Shown here: positions 45,246 to 55,113 of the stretch, in pieces
Position numbering within the stretch: the first letter of the stretch is position 1
How the letters are laid out: each line of letters opens with the position of its first letter
NCBI RefSeq assembly: GCF_030272695.1
Contig: NZ_JARFYN010000005.1
Span: forward strand, 1-64,000
Length of the DNA: 64,000 bases
Direction of reading: 5' to 3'
DNA from: Martinezella calliandrae
GTDB lineage: Bacteria; Pseudomonadota; Alphaproteobacteria; Rhizobiales; Rhizobiaceae
Made by a program: the position numbers and the translations under genes
The notes under the pieces: generated by a model
What the model was told of the DNA's origin: nothing
The model's database searches: none
The model's input: only the letters and a program-made list of their open reading frames with translations

Positions 45246-47318
45246 TCACCGGCCTTCACGCCACCACATGGCGGAGAAGGCGAAGAGGAGGGCGGAAAGA
45301 CCGGCAAAGCCCGCAAAGAGTGGCAGCGTGTTGATGCCCTTCAAGACGGTTTCGTCGGTCATGCGGATGGTCAAACGCTGGTCGTCGGCAATGCGCACGG
45401 CGCCCCGCACCGGCAGAATGGGCGGGACGGTGACCCCGCCGGCGGTACCGGCGACCCGGGTGACGAGCCCCTTGGTCTTTTCTGCCAAGGGCTTCAGCGT
45501 GTCAATGGTCGAGATCATTGCCTTGAATTCCGGCGCGTCGACCGCGCCGACATGCACCAGCGTCGAGAGATTGCCGTTGGTAATCTGGTAGAGGCCGATT
45601 TCGTCCATATGCTTCTCAGCCTGATAGAGACCCGGTTGCGTCTGTTTCAGCTGCAAAGCCTGCGTCTTGCCGGATGGCGCTTTGATGGTAGCTGGGCCTG
45701 GATCGTCGCCGATCGTCTGGCGAGTGACTTCCAGCGCACGACCAGAGGCGCGCGCCGTCAGTGCCTCTTCTTCGAGAGCCGGCTCCTTCAGCAGCCAATG
45801 GGCAATGCGGCGATAGAGCGAGACATGCGGTCCGCCGCCTTCAAAACCGCGCGCCCAGAGCCAGCCTTCGTCGGAAAGCAGCATGGCGACGCGGCCCTGG
45901 GCGACGCGATTGAGCACTAGCAGCGGATGATTATCTGCCCCGACCATCACGGTCTGGCCTTGCGGCTTCTCGACATCGATGCTGCGGAACCAGCGGCCCC
46001 AATGCGGCGGCTCGGAATCCGATCCGTCAAGACCGCGTGTGACCGGATGCTTGCGGCCCTGTTCCGACAGGCGCGGATAAAACGGCTTCTCGATCATCTG
46101 GCCGGTCGGCTCGGCCGGGAGCACCGAGGAAAGCGGTGTCAGCGCGATCGAGTTGCCGCCGGCATGTTCAGGACCTGCGGCCACCAGCAATGCGCCGCCG
46201 TTTTCGACATATTGGGCCATGTAATCATAATAAATCGCCGGCAAGACGTTAGGACGGTCCTGATAGCGGTCGAATATGATCAGGTCGAAAGAATTGATCT
46301 TGTCGACAAAGAGTTCGCGTGTCGGGAAGGCAATCAACGACAACTCGTTGATCGGCGTACCATCCTGCTTATCCGGCGGACGCAGAATGGTGAAATGGAC
46401 GAGGTCGACGGAAGGGTCAGACTTGAGGAGATTGCGCCAGGCGCGCTCGCCGGCATGCGGTTCGCCGGAAACGAGCAGTACGCGCATGTTCTGACGGATG
46501 CCTTCAATCAGCTGAACCGTGCGATTATTGACAGCTGTCACTTCGCCCGGCACTTCGGCGACGGCGAACTCGAGCACGTTGCTGCCAGCACGCGGCACCT
46601 TGAAGCTGAAGGGCGTATCCTGGCCGGGAGTCGCGTGCAGCGTGGCGATCTCATCGCCGTTCATCCGCACCGTCACGGCTGCGCTGCCACCCGGGCTCTT
46701 GCCATCGTCGACGACGCGCAGCACGAGCTGCTGTTCGTCGTTGACGATGCCGAAGCGAGGCGCACGCACCACCTCAATGCGCCGATCGAACTCGTCCGGC
46801 TTGCCGGTGATCAGCCCGTGGATCGGTGCATCGAAGCCAAGTGGCTGATTGACGCTCGGAATATCGTGGATCTGACCGTCGGTCAGGAAGATTGCGCCGC
46901 CGACGCGCCCGGACGGCACATCGGCGATCGCTGAAGAAAGTGCACCAAATAGCCTTGTCGAAGGCGACTCGGATTCGGCAGGTTCGCGCACCTCGACGAT
47001 ACGAGGCTCGATGCGCGGGAATTGCGCCAGCCTATCCTTCAGCGCAGCCAGCGCATCGTCGGTCATCTTGAGACGCTCGGGTGTTTCTTGGCTCGGACTG
47101 CGGTCGACGATGACGGGGACAATGGTGGAAAGCTGGTCGCGATCCTCCTGCATCAGCACGGGGTTGGCAAGGGCGGCCAGCAGGGCGAACGCGGCCAGCG
47201 CGCGGATCCAACTGCCGCGCATGCGCCGATAGATCGCGAGCGCCGTAATGCCAAGCGTCAGCACTGCAAGGGCGGCGAGAATTGGCCAGGGCAGGAAAGG
47301 GGCAAAATCGATATTCAT
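45246..47318 (-). CDS. Large membrane protein with amidotransferase-like fold (BatB/vWA-associated)
   Basis: A 690-residue protein with two N-terminal membrane helices (about 10-30 and 38-55) and one near the C-terminus (about 660-682). The periplasmic bulk has a GATase1-like region around AGPEHAGGNSIALTPLSSVLP and DGSDSEPPHWGRWF. The catalytic Cys of true amidotransferases is not evident, so it is probably a binding or structural domain. It begins one base after the stop of the DUF4159 gene. The pair is typical of alphaproteobacterial MoxR-vWA operons; the function is unknown. Confidence 0.8.
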   Translation of the reverse strand: MNIDFAPFLPWPILAALAVLTLGITALAIYRRMRGSWIRALAAFALLAALANPVLMQEDRDQLSTIVPVIVDRSPSQETPERLKMTDDALAALKDRLAQFPRIEPRIVEVREPAESESPSTRLFGALSSAIADVPSGRVGGAIFLTDGQIHDIPSVNQPLGFDAPIHGLITGKPDEFDRRIEVVRAPRFGIVNDEQQLVLRVVDDGKSPGGSAAVTVRMNGDEIATLHATPGQDTPFSFKVPRAGSNVLEFAVAEVPGEVTAVNNRTVQLIEGIRQNMRVLLVSGEPHAGERAWRNLLKSDPSVDLVHFTILRPPDKQDGTPINELSLIAFPTRELFVDKINSFDLIIFDRYQDRPNVLPAIYYDYMAQYVENGGALLVAAGPEHAGGNSIALTPLSSVLPAEPTGQMIEKPFYPRLSEQGRKHPVTRGLDGSDSEPPHWGRWFRSIDVEKPQGQTVMVGADNHPLLVLNRVAQGRVAMLLSDEGWLWARGFEGGGPHVSLYRRIAHWLLKEPALEEEALTARASGRALEVTRQTIGDDPGPATIKAPSGKTQALQLKQTQPGLYQAEKHMDEIGLYQITNGNLSTLVHVGAVDAPEFKAMISTIDTLKPLAEKTKGLVTRVAGTAGGVTVPPILPVRGAVRIADDQRLTIRMTDETVLKGINTLPLFAGFAGLSALLFAFSAMWWREGR

Positions 47319-47319
47319 C

Positions 47320-50145
47320 TCATTGCCCCAATCGTTCCAGGATGTCCGGAATATGTACCTGGTCGGACTTATAGTTGCCGGTCAGCATATACATCATGAT
47401 GTTGACGCCGGTGCGGTAGGCATATTCTCGCTGCGTCTCATCGGGAGGCACCGTCGGTAGCAGCGGCGAGCCGTTGTCGTCGGTTGCCCAGGCGCCGGCG
47501 AAATCGTTACCGGTGATCATGATCGGGGTCACGCCGTCGGATGAGGAGACTGCATTGCTGTCGCCGCGCGTATCCTGCCGCGCTTCGATCCAGAGCGGGC
47601 TATCGGCGTAGCGGCCGGGAAAGCTCGACAGCAGATAGAAGGACTTCGTCAGCACATGTCCTGACGGCACAGGCTCCAGCGCCGGAATGTCGAGATTGGC
47701 AAGGATCGCCTGCAATCGCTGGCCGTTCGGGCTCGGTGTGGTGTTGTCGCCCATCGTGTCGATGGCATCGCGCGTATCGAAGAGAACCGTGCCGCCGTTG
47801 CGCATATAAGCGTCGATGCGGTTGATGGCATCGTTGGACGGCATCGGCGCGGTGGCGGAGATCGGCCAATAGATGATGGGATAGAAGGCGAGCTCGTCCT
47901 TGGTGAGATCCAGACCGACCGGTGGCCCCGGCTCCAATGTGGTGCGATAGGTCAGAAAATCAGAGAGGCCGGCAAGGCCACGCTCGGAAATATGGTCGAC
48001 CTCGGATTCGCCGGTGACGACATAGGCAAGATGGGTCTTGTCGAGCCGCGAATATATGGTGTCGTCGCCGGGCTTGGAATCGTCAGCCCAACCGTTCGTC
48101 GGGTGCAGGAAGGCGCCAACAGAGATGGCAAGCAGCAGCATTGCGGCACCGCCCGCGATCGTCTTCGTTGATTTTCTGAGGCGCGGGAAGGCCCCATTCA
48201 TGAAAAGCACGATTAGGCTGTCTGCCAGAAGCACCAGGAAGGCGAATATGAAAAGGATCGGTTTGGCCGACCAAGCCTCGCCGCCGATCAGACCCTCACG
48301 CGCAACCGACAGTCCCGCGGCGGTGGCATCCAGTGGCTTGAGCTCTGTGCCGTTAGGCAGGACGTTGAGTGCGCTAAAGCCTTCCTCCGAGCCGTAAAGG
48401 CCGGGCGGGTTATCGAAGGTGGCAGTGATCGCGCCTTTCTTGTTCGCATCGAGCGGACGTGCATTACCGGTTTCGCTGGTCAGCACGCCCTTGGCGTCCA
48501 GAAGCCGGAATGGGGGCAGGGCTTCACCGGTCCTCGGCCCGTTTTCGGTCGAGTTGACCCCGCCGGAACGAGAAAGCTGCACGATGCGGCGCAGCATCTC
48601 GACGAAGTCGCCCGAGATCGGCAGATCGGACCATTCGGGTTCGGCGCTGACATGGAACAGCACGATGCGGCCGGCCTGCATCTGCTTTTCAGTCACCAAT
48701 GGTGTTCCGTCGGCAAGGCTTGCCCAGGTGCGTTCGGCAAGATCGGGCGTGGGCTCGGCCAGCACTTGCCGCTTGATCAGGACGTTGGTGGGCTTCGGCA
48801 TACCGGCAAAGGGGCCGAAGGAGGGGAAATCGGAAAGTGGCTGCGGTTCGGCCCAGGAGAGTGCACCGCCAAAAGTGCGTTCGCCCTGGCGCATCGTCAC
48901 CGGCACCAACGGGTCGTCGGCGGGAGCAGCGGCAAGGCGCGGCCCTGCGAAGCGCACCAGCGTGCCGCCGTTCTGGATCCACCGCTGCAGTGGCGCGTAG
49001 GTTTCCTGCGGCAGACGGCCGACATCGGCCATGATGATGACGGAAGGATTGCCAGAGAGCAGTTGGGGGATCGACTTCGCCAGATCCGCGCTGTTCGGCT
49101 GGACCAGATCGGCATAGGGCTGCAGGGCGCGCTGGATGTAATAGAGCGGCGACAGGATCGGCTGGAATTCGTCGGCGGCCTGCCCGGACAGCAGCGCCAC
49201 GCGGCGGCGCTTGAAGCCGTCATCGAGCAGATGCACGGTGCCCGCGCTTGCGTAGCGGTCGATGCTGATGCGGGCAAAATCATTGCGCATCTCGAAGGGG
49301 GCCGCGATCGTGCCGGTGGCGACCGTCTGGCCGGCGCCGAAATTCAACGAGCCGGCTGCGATCGGCCGCCCTTGATTGTCCAGTGCGCTGAGCCCAAGCC
49401 GGAGCGGGTTGTTGCCGTTCAGCCGAGTGGCAGTGACAGTCATGTTGTCGGCGGCGTTTGCGGCGCCGGTGATTGCTAACACCTCGTCGCCGTCGCCTTC
49501 GATCAGGCGCAACTCGCTCGGCTCCATGGCCGAGAGCTGCTTTAGAATATCGTCGTTGTCCTTGCTTTGGACGCCGTCGGAGAGGAAGGCGATCGTGCCT
49601 GGCTTGGTGCCGTTCAAGGCAGACTTGATCGCCTGGACGGCGCGCTGGCGATCCGGCGGCAGCGGCCTTGCATTGGCCGCATGCAGCTTGTCGCGGGCGG
49701 CAGCCGCGGCACCCGGTGTCGTGTCGTTGCGCTGGTCCGCCGTAAAGGCGATGGAAACAGGGACGCCTTTGGCGTCGGCGTCGTCGATCAGCGCGTCGGC
49801 CGACTGCACGCGGCGATCCCAATCGGTCGCGCTCGCCCAGCTATTGTCGATGACGAGCACGAGGGGACCAGCGGTCGACAGCGTATTGGAGCGCGGATTG
49901 AACGTCGGGTTGGCGATCGCGAGGATAACGAGCGTGGCAAGCACCATGCGCAGCAGCGTCAACCACCACGGGCTGCGCGCCGGAGTTTCCTCGCGCTTCA
50001 GAATTCTTGCCAGAATACGCAGCGGCGGAAAGACTTCCGCTCTCGGATGTGGCGGCGTCAGGCGCAACAGCCACCAGATGGCTGGGAGCAGGATCAACGC
50101 GCCAAGGATCGCCGGGGAGGCGAAAGCGAAGGGGAGCGCGCTCAT
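47320..50145 (-). CDS. BatA/vWA-DUF4159 membrane protein
   Basis: A 941-residue protein. The N-terminal BatA-type membrane region (1-85, with FASPAILGALILLPAIWWLL) precedes a von Willebrand factor A-like domain (about 90-220; LVLVIDNSWASATDWDRR holds a MIDAS-like DxS). Middle GATase-like segments and membrane helices near 640-700 follow. A C-terminal DUF4159 domain (about 720-930) contains DELAFYPIIYWPIS and RNGGTVLFDTRDA. Its ATG overlaps the DUF58 gene by 4 bp. vWA/MoxR sets are thought to assemble or activate protein complexes; the target is unknown here. Confidence 0.88.
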   Translation of the reverse strand: MSALPFAFASPAILGALILLPAIWWLLRLTPPHPRAEVFPPLRILARILKREETPARSPWWLTLLRMVLATLVILAIANPTFNPRSNTLSTAGPLVLVIDNSWASATDWDRRVQSADALIDDADAKGVPVSIAFTADQRNDTTPGAAAAARDKLHAANARPLPPDRQRAVQAIKSALNGTKPGTIAFLSDGVQSKDNDDILKQLSAMEPSELRLIEGDGDEVLAITGAANAADNMTVTATRLNGNNPLRLGLSALDNQGRPIAAGSLNFGAGQTVATGTIAAPFEMRNDFARISIDRYASAGTVHLLDDGFKRRRVALLSGQAADEFQPILSPLYYIQRALQPYADLVQPNSADLAKSIPQLLSGNPSVIIMADVGRLPQETYAPLQRWIQNGGTLVRFAGPRLAAAPADDPLVPVTMRQGERTFGGALSWAEPQPLSDFPSFGPFAGMPKPTNVLIKRQVLAEPTPDLAERTWASLADGTPLVTEKQMQAGRIVLFHVSAEPEWSDLPISGDFVEMLRRIVQLSRSGGVNSTENGPRTGEALPPFRLLDAKGVLTSETGNARPLDANKKGAITATFDNPPGLYGSEEGFSALNVLPNGTELKPLDATAAGLSVAREGLIGGEAWSAKPILFIFAFLVLLADSLIVLFMNGAFPRLRKSTKTIAGGAAMLLLAISVGAFLHPTNGWADDSKPGDDTIYSRLDKTHLAYVVTGESEVDHISERGLAGLSDFLTYRTTLEPGPPVGLDLTKDELAFYPIIYWPISATAPMPSNDAINRIDAYMRNGGTVLFDTRDAIDTMGDNTTPSPNGQRLQAILANLDIPALEPVPSGHVLTKSFYLLSSFPGRYADSPLWIEARQDTRGDSNAVSSSDGVTPIMITGNDFAGAWATDDNGSPLLPTVPPDETQREYAYRTGVNIMMYMLTGNYKSDQVHIPDILERLGQ

Positions 50146-51062
50146 GGCTGCCCTCCAATTGCCGCTTTGGCCGGCATCCCCGAAAGATACATATGCACAG
50201 CGACCAGCGCTTCCGACGCCAGCCGGTCGGTACGGTGGCTTACGAAGGTCCAGCCGAGACGGCGCAGCGATTGGCCAAGATTTTCACGGCGGGCGAGGTA
50301 GGCGCGCCGATAATCTTCGCGCAGGTTTTCTGCACGGCCGGCTACCAGCTTCGATCCGTTTTCAGGATCGGTGAATTCGGTGCGGCCGCTATAGGGAAAG
50401 ATTTCCTCAGCCGGGTCGGCTACCTCGACCACATGGCCGCGCAGTCCCCGGCGGGCAAGCGGGCCGATCCGGCCCATGACAGTATCGGCATCGTCCAGAA
50501 AATCGCCGATCAGCACGATGTCGCTCCACCCACGGATCATGGCGGTCTGCGGCAGGCCGCCTTCGAGCGGCGTGTGCATCAGCGCGGCCGCCAGGCGTTC
50601 GGCGGCATTGCGGGAAGAGACCGGCTCCATGACGCCGGGGCACCCGATACGTTCGCCGGAGCGGGCAAGGATGTCGGCCAGCGCCAGCATCAACACCAGC
50701 GCGCGGCCTTCCTTCGAGGCATGGCCGTAGGTCGATCTGTACATCATCGACGGCGACATGTCGGCCCAAAGCCAGATGGTATGAGCCGCTTCCCATTCGT
50801 GGTCGCGGATATAGGTATGGTCGTCGCGGGCCGAGCGGCGCCAATCGATACGAGACAGGCTCTCGCCCTCGGTATAGGGGCGGAACTGCCAGAAATTCTC
50901 GCCAATGCCGCGCTTGCGCCGGCCATGCCAGCCGGCAATAACCGTATTGGCGATGCGCTTGGCTTCGACAAGGCAATCCGGCACGAGTGCAGCACGGCTG
51001 CGGGCTCGGGAGAGGGCATCATTGCCTGGGGTCGGGCTGACGATCTGTCCGATGGATGCCAC
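50142..51062 (-). CDS. DUF58 domain-containing protein
   Basis: A 306-residue protein with the DUF58 core GENFWQFRPYTEGESLSRID and WRRSARDDHTYIRDHEWE, followed by a vWA-like half with LWADMSPSMM (a DxSxS-like metal site). DUF58 proteins are constant partners of MoxR ATPases. It follows the MoxR gene by 27 bp and overlaps the next gene by 4 bp. No membrane helix is evident, so it is probably cytoplasmic. Confidence 0.9.
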   Translation of the reverse strand: MASIGQIVSPTPGNDALSRARSRAALVPDCLVEAKRIANTVIAGWHGRRKRGIGENFWQFRPYTEGESLSRIDWRRSARDDHTYIRDHEWEAAHTIWLWADMSPSMMYRSTYGHASKEGRALVLMLALADILARSGERIGCPGVMEPVSSRNAAERLAAALMHTPLEGGLPQTAMIRGWSDIVLIGDFLDDADTVMGRIGPLARRGLRGHVVEVADPAEEIFPYSGRTEFTDPENGSKLVAGRAENLREDYRRAYLARRENLGQSLRRLGWTFVSHRTDRLASEALVAVHMYLSGMPAKAAIGGQP

Positions 51063-51089
51063 GCGCTATACTCTCCTTGACATCCTTGA

Positions 51090-52103
51090 TTACGATCTTG
51101 ACCGCTTAACCAGCCCCGCGATCACGTCGCGCACCGACATGCCTTCGGCGCGCGCCGCAAAAGTCAGCGCCATGCGATGTTCCAGCACCGGCTCGGCCAG
51201 CGCACGCACATCATCGAGCGACGGCGCAAGCCGGCCTTCATAAAGCGCACGGGCGCGGGCGCAGAGCATCATCGCCTGGCCGGCGCGCGGGCCAGGACCC
51301 CAGGAGACATGCTTGTCGGTCGCCTCATTGCCTTGGCCCGGGCGGGCAGAACGCACCAGCGACAGGATGGCATCGACAACGCCATCGCTGACCGGCATCT
51401 GGCGGATCAGCTTCTGGATTGCCATCAATCGCTCGGCGTCGATCACCGGATGCGGCGTCGCTTCACTGAGGCCCGTGGTTTCGAGCATGATCTTGCGTTC
51501 GTCGGCAAGCTCCGGATAACCGACGTCGACCTGCAGCAAGAAGCGGTCGAGCTGCGCCTCCGGCAGCGGATAGGTCCCTTCCTGCTCCAGGGGATTCTGG
51601 GTTGCCAGGACGTGGAACGGCGCGGGCAAATCATAACGCTGGCCGGCGATGGTGACGTGATATTCCTGCATCGACTGGAGCAGCGCCGACTGGGTGCGCG
51701 GTGAGGCACGGTTGATTTCGTCGGCCATCAGCAATTGGGCGAAAACCGGGCCCTTGACGAAACGGAAAGAACGGCGGCCGCTTTCATCCTGGTCCATGAC
51801 TTCCGAACCCAGAATATCCGAAGGCATCAGGTCCGGCGTAAACTGCACGCGGTTAGCAGCAAGGCCGAGGACGGCCCCGAGCGTGGTCACCAGTTTGGTC
51901 TTGGCAAGGCCCGGCACGCCGACAAGCAGAGCATGGCCACCGGCCAGCACGGCAAGAAGCGTGTTCTCCACCACGCTCTCCTGGCCGAAAATGACCTTCG
52001 AGATCTCGGTACGAATGGAGGCGATATCGCTCAACGCTTGTTCTGCGGATGCGATGATGGCCTGGTCGTCGAGGCTCGTCTCGGTCGGTTTGATCATGCT
52101 CAT
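51090..52103 (-). CDS. MoxR-type AAA+ ATPase
   Basis: A 337-residue AAA+ ATPase. It has Walker A-like GVPGLAKTKLV, Walker B LLMADEINRASPRTQSALL, sensor 1 ATQNPLEQEGTYPLPEAQLD and arginine-finger region DRFLLQVDVGYP. GGAG at 52113-52110 is 6 nt before the ATG at 52103, which is chosen over the ATG at 52109. MoxR proteins act as chaperone-like activators with vWA-domain partners; three such partners follow in the same operon. Divergent from the DUF1285 gene. Confidence 0.93.
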   Translation of the reverse strand: MSMIKPTETSLDDQAIIASAEQALSDIASIRTEISKVIFGQESVVENTLLAVLAGGHALLVGVPGLAKTKLVTTLGAVLGLAANRVQFTPDLMPSDILGSEVMDQDESGRRSFRFVKGPVFAQLLMADEINRASPRTQSALLQSMQEYHVTIAGQRYDLPAPFHVLATQNPLEQEGTYPLPEAQLDRFLLQVDVGYPELADERKIMLETTGLSEATPHPVIDAERLMAIQKLIRQMPVSDGVVDAILSLVRSARPGQGNEATDKHVSWGPGPRAGQAMMLCARARALYEGRLAPSLDDVRALAEPVLEHRMALTFAARAEGMSVRDVIAGLVKRSRS

Positions 52104-52271
52104 TTGCATCTCCGGAGGCTAAAAAACGGTACGCGCGATTCGCAGACCTTACACATTTGCCCCATAATCAATACAACTTATCGCCATGAAGATGGCTGAC
52201 AAGCGCGTTTCGAATGACTATCTCGTGAGAAATGGTCGTATCCGTAACTACGCACAAACCGGGACGGAAGA

Positions 52272-52895
52272 ATGGCAACCGAAGAAATCAGGGGAGCGAG
52301 CGATGCGGCAAGTCTGGCCGCGCTGATTTCACGCGCGGCCGGCGATGCTGGTGGACGCAACAAAAACCTGCCGCCTGTCGACAGCTGGAATCCCCCGTTT
52401 TGCGGCGATATCGACATGGAGATCCGCGCCGACGGCACCTGGTTCTACATGGGAACGCCGATCGGCCGCGCGCCGTTGGTCAGGCTGTTTTCGACGGTGC
52501 TGCGCAAGGAGGCGGATCAAAAGACCTATCTCGTCACGCCAGTCGAAAAGGTCGGCATCCGCGTCGTCGACGCCCCTTTCATTGCGGTCGAGATGAGCGT
52601 GACCGCGCGCGACGGCAAGCGGGTGCTGACGTTCCGCACCAATGTCGGCGATGTCGTAGAGGCGGGCAGGGAGCATCCGATCCGCTTCATCATTCGCGGC
52701 GACAATGATGAGCTCAAACCCTATCTGCATGTTCGCGGCCGGCTGGAAGCGCTGGTGACGCGGGCGGTGATGTATGATCTCGTTGAACTCGGCGAGACCG
52801 TTGTGATAGCCGGGCGCGAGATGTTCTGCGTACGCTCGGGGGGCACGATCTTCCCGGTCATGCCGGTTGCCGAATTGGACGCCCTGACGCGATGA
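52272..52895 (+). CDS. DUF1285 domain-containing protein
   Basis: A 207-residue cytoplasmic beta-rich protein with DIDMEIRADGTWFYMGTPIG and LVRLFSTVLRKEAD, the signature of DUF1285. GGACGG precedes the ATG. Its stop overlaps the start of the CoA pyrophosphohydrolase gene by 4 bp. The family has no known function; constant linkage with NUDIX and cca genes in Rhizobiales suggests a housekeeping role, possibly in RNA or nucleotide metabolism. This is inference. Confidence 0.88.
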   Translation: MATEEIRGASDAASLAALISRAAGDAGGRNKNLPPVDSWNPPFCGDIDMEIRADGTWFYMGTPIGRAPLVRLFSTVLRKEADQKTYLVTPVEKVGIRVVDAPFIAVEMSVTARDGKRVLTFRTNVGDVVEAGREHPIRFIIRGDNDELKPYLHVRGRLEALVTRAVMYDLVELGETVVIAGREMFCVRSGGTIFPVMPVAELDALTR

Positions 52896-53527
52896 GCCAA
52901 TATCCCCTTTATTCCGCCGCCGAATTCCGGCGCCGCGCGCAAAATCAAAGCGGCGGCCCGGTCGACCTTGCCTGGCGCGATCATGGCGACCACGCGCTCA
53001 ATCCCGATAATATCTTGCACGTCGAGGGTCTGAAGCTGCGCGACGCTGCCGTGCTGGTGCCGGTGATAGACGACGGCGACGACGCCAATGTCATTTTCAC
53101 GCTGCGCACCTCGACATTGCGCAAGCATTCCGGCCAAATCGCCTTTCCCGGCGGCGCTATCGATCCTGAAGATGCTTCGCCGGAAATGGCCGCGGTCCGT
53201 GAGGCCGGTGAAGAGATCGGATTGGCGGATGTTTTCATCGAGCCAGTGGCACGGCTGCCGTTTTATCTGGCTGCGACCGGTTTTCGCATCACGCCGATCC
53301 TTGCGGTGGTCAAGCCCGGGTTCGAACTGGCGCTTAATCCGACCGAGGTGGACGATGCTTTCCAAGTGCCGCTCTCCTTCCTGATGGATCCCGGTCATCA
53401 TGCCACCGACACCATGGTCTGGAACGGGGTCGAGCGCCATTTCTATCGCATGCCTTATGGTGCGCGTATGATCTGGGGCATTACCGCCGGTATTGTCCGC
53501 ACGCTCTATGAAAGGCTCTATTCATGA
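52892..53527 (+). CDS. CoA pyrophosphohydrolase-type NUDIX protein
   Basis: A 211-residue NUDIX hydrolase. The UPF0035-type motif LRTSTLRKHSGQIAFPGG (71-88) and the Nudix box GGAIDPEDASPEMAAVREAG (87-106), EEIG together identify the CoA-pyrophosphatase subgroup. It cleaves CoA or its derivatives to 3',5'-ADP and phosphopantetheine in characterised members. It overlaps both its neighbours by 4 bp. Confidence 0.92.
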   Translation: MSQYPLYSAAEFRRRAQNQSGGPVDLAWRDHGDHALNPDNILHVEGLKLRDAAVLVPVIDDGDDANVIFTLRTSTLRKHSGQIAFPGGAIDPEDASPEMAAVREAGEEIGLADVFIEPVARLPFYLAATGFRITPILAVVKPGFELALNPTEVDDAFQVPLSFLMDPGHHATDTMVWNGVERHFYRMPYGARMIWGITAGIVRTLYERLYS

Positions 53528-54780
53528 CCTCTGTGGCCGGTCAGACCTGGTTCCAGGACGAAGCGCTGCAGCGGGTGCTTTCATTGTTGAATGCCGATGG
53601 CGGCGAGGGGCGTGTCGTCGGCGGAGCGGTGCGCAACAGCCTGTTGGGTCTTCCTGTTGCTGATATCGATATCGCCACGACGCTACCGCCCGAGACGGTC
53701 GTCCAAAGGGCAGTTGCCGCCGGCGTCAAGGCGGTGCCGACCGGCATCTCGCATGGGACAGTGACGCTGGTCGTCGATGGAAAACCTTTCGAAATCACTA
53801 CCTTGCGGCGCGATGTTGAGACCGACGGCCGGCGGGCTCGGGTTGCCTTTAGCGATGATTGGCAGGCGGATGCCGAACGGCGCGATCTCACGATCAATGC
53901 GCTCTATGCTTCGTCCAATGGCGAGGTTGTCGACCTGGTGGGCGGGCTTGCCGATCTGGAGCGCCGCAATATCCGCTTCATCGGTGATGCGGCGACGCGG
54001 ATTGCCGAGGATCATCTGCGGATCCTGCGCTTCTTCCGCTTTTTCGCCTATTACGGCAGCGGCAGACCGGATGCGGACGGTTTGCGCGCCTGCGCGGCGG
54101 CGCGCTCGAAAATCTTGATGCTTTCGGCGGAGCGTGTCTGGTCGGAGATGAAGAAGCTGTTGACGGCTAAAGATCCCGGCCGCGCTCTGCTCTGGATGCG
54201 ACAGGTCGGAATTTTGACCGAGGTGCTGCCGGAGACTGAGAAGTGGGGTATCGATGCCATCCCGGCGCTTGTCGCCACGGAACAAGCCCTTGGCTGGTCG
54301 CCCGATCCACTGCTGCGGTTGGCGGCCATCGTGCCGCCGGATGCCAAAAGATTGGCAAAGCTCGCCGAACGGCTGCGGCTGTCGAAGGTCGAAGCGAGCT
54401 ATTTGCAGGACTGGGCGGATGCGCCAGGTATCAAGGACGATCAGTCGCAAGCAGCCTTCGATCGCTTGCTTTATCGCTATGGTCCGATTGGAATCGGCGC
54501 GCGGTTGAGGCTTGCGCTTGCCATCGCGCGAGGCAAGGCGGAAGGCGATTTCAAGGAGATGGCTCGCACTGCGCGGCTCAGCAATTTGCTTGAGCGGACG
54601 ATGCGCTGGAAGAAACCCGTCTTTCCAATCAATGGCGCAGACGCTCTTGCTGCGGGGCTCAGCGCAGGGCCTCGGGTCGGCGATATCCTCGGCAGGCTCG
54701 AACAACAATGGCTCGACAGCAACTTCGCCCTGACCCGCGCTGCGCTTCTCGCCCGGCTCAGGGAATTGATCGACACCTGA
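53524..54780 (+). CDS. cca: CCA tRNA nucleotidyltransferase
   Basis: A 418-residue class II nucleotidyltransferase. It has VVGGAVRNSLLG, the catalytic DIDIAT aspartates, the RRDVETDGRRARVAFSDDW block and RDLTINALYA, then RILRFFRFFAYYG. It adds or repairs the 3'-CCA end of tRNAs. The C-terminal helical region (about 240-418) is longer than in minimal enzymes, but usual for alphaproteobacteria. Last gene of the DUF1285-NUDIX-cca operon. Confidence 0.94.
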   Translation: MTSVAGQTWFQDEALQRVLSLLNADGGEGRVVGGAVRNSLLGLPVADIDIATTLPPETVVQRAVAAGVKAVPTGISHGTVTLVVDGKPFEITTLRRDVETDGRRARVAFSDDWQADAERRDLTINALYASSNGEVVDLVGGLADLERRNIRFIGDAATRIAEDHLRILRFFRFFAYYGSGRPDADGLRACAAARSKILMLSAERVWSEMKKLLTAKDPGRALLWMRQVGILTEVLPETEKWGIDAIPALVATEQALGWSPDPLLRLAAIVPPDAKRLAKLAERLRLSKVEASYLQDWADAPGIKDDQSQAAFDRLLYRYGPIGIGARLRLALAIARGKAEGDFKEMARTARLSNLLERTMRWKKPVFPINGADALAAGLSAGPRVGDILGRLEQQWLDSNFALTRAALLARLRELIDT

Positions 54781-54796
54781 TGGTTGTCGTCGGCAA

Positions 54797-54982
54797 TCAG
54801 GCGGCGTTCGCTTCGTCGCGAATGCGGGCCTTGATATTGTCGATCATGTTTTCGCGGATGATGGTCTCGCCATGGGTGTTACGCATGTGCTCGACGGCAC
54901 GGCGAACAATTTCGGCATCGTCGTTAGCGCGGGTGTGCCAGTCGCAGCCGGGAACGAGCGTACCACATTCGAACAGTCGCAT
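54797..54982 (-). CDS. DUF1059 family small protein
   Basis: A 61-residue protein starting MRLFECGTLVPGCDWHTRAN, with the two Cys of the DUF1059 family. AAGGAGG precedes the ATG at 54982, which excludes the longer frame to 55144. The family is of unknown function; the paired Cys might bind metal. It lies just downstream of a perfect 11-bp hairpin on the same strand. Confidence 0.82.
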   Translation of the reverse strand: MRLFECGTLVPGCDWHTRANDDAEIVRRAVEHMRNTHGETIIRENMIDNIKARIRDEANAA

Positions 54983-55070
54983 ATCTGCCTCCTTATATTT
55001 CGACGCCACGAAATCTTCATGACAAACGGCATGAAGGTCAAAACGCAAAAGATGGGGAAAGGTTTCGGTT

Positions 55071-55098
55071 GTCCGGCAGGGCCTCCACCCTGCCGGAC
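55071..55098. terminator. Perfect 11-bp hairpin between two small genes
   Basis: GTCCGGCAGGG (55071-55081) pairs exactly with CCCTGCCGGAC (55088-55098) around CCTCCA. It is 16 bp past the stop of the leftward 92-residue gene. There is no T-run on that strand, so it may act with Rho, or stabilise the upstream mRNA. Confidence 0.55.
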
Positions 55099-55113
55099 GA
55101 TGCTCTCCGGATG

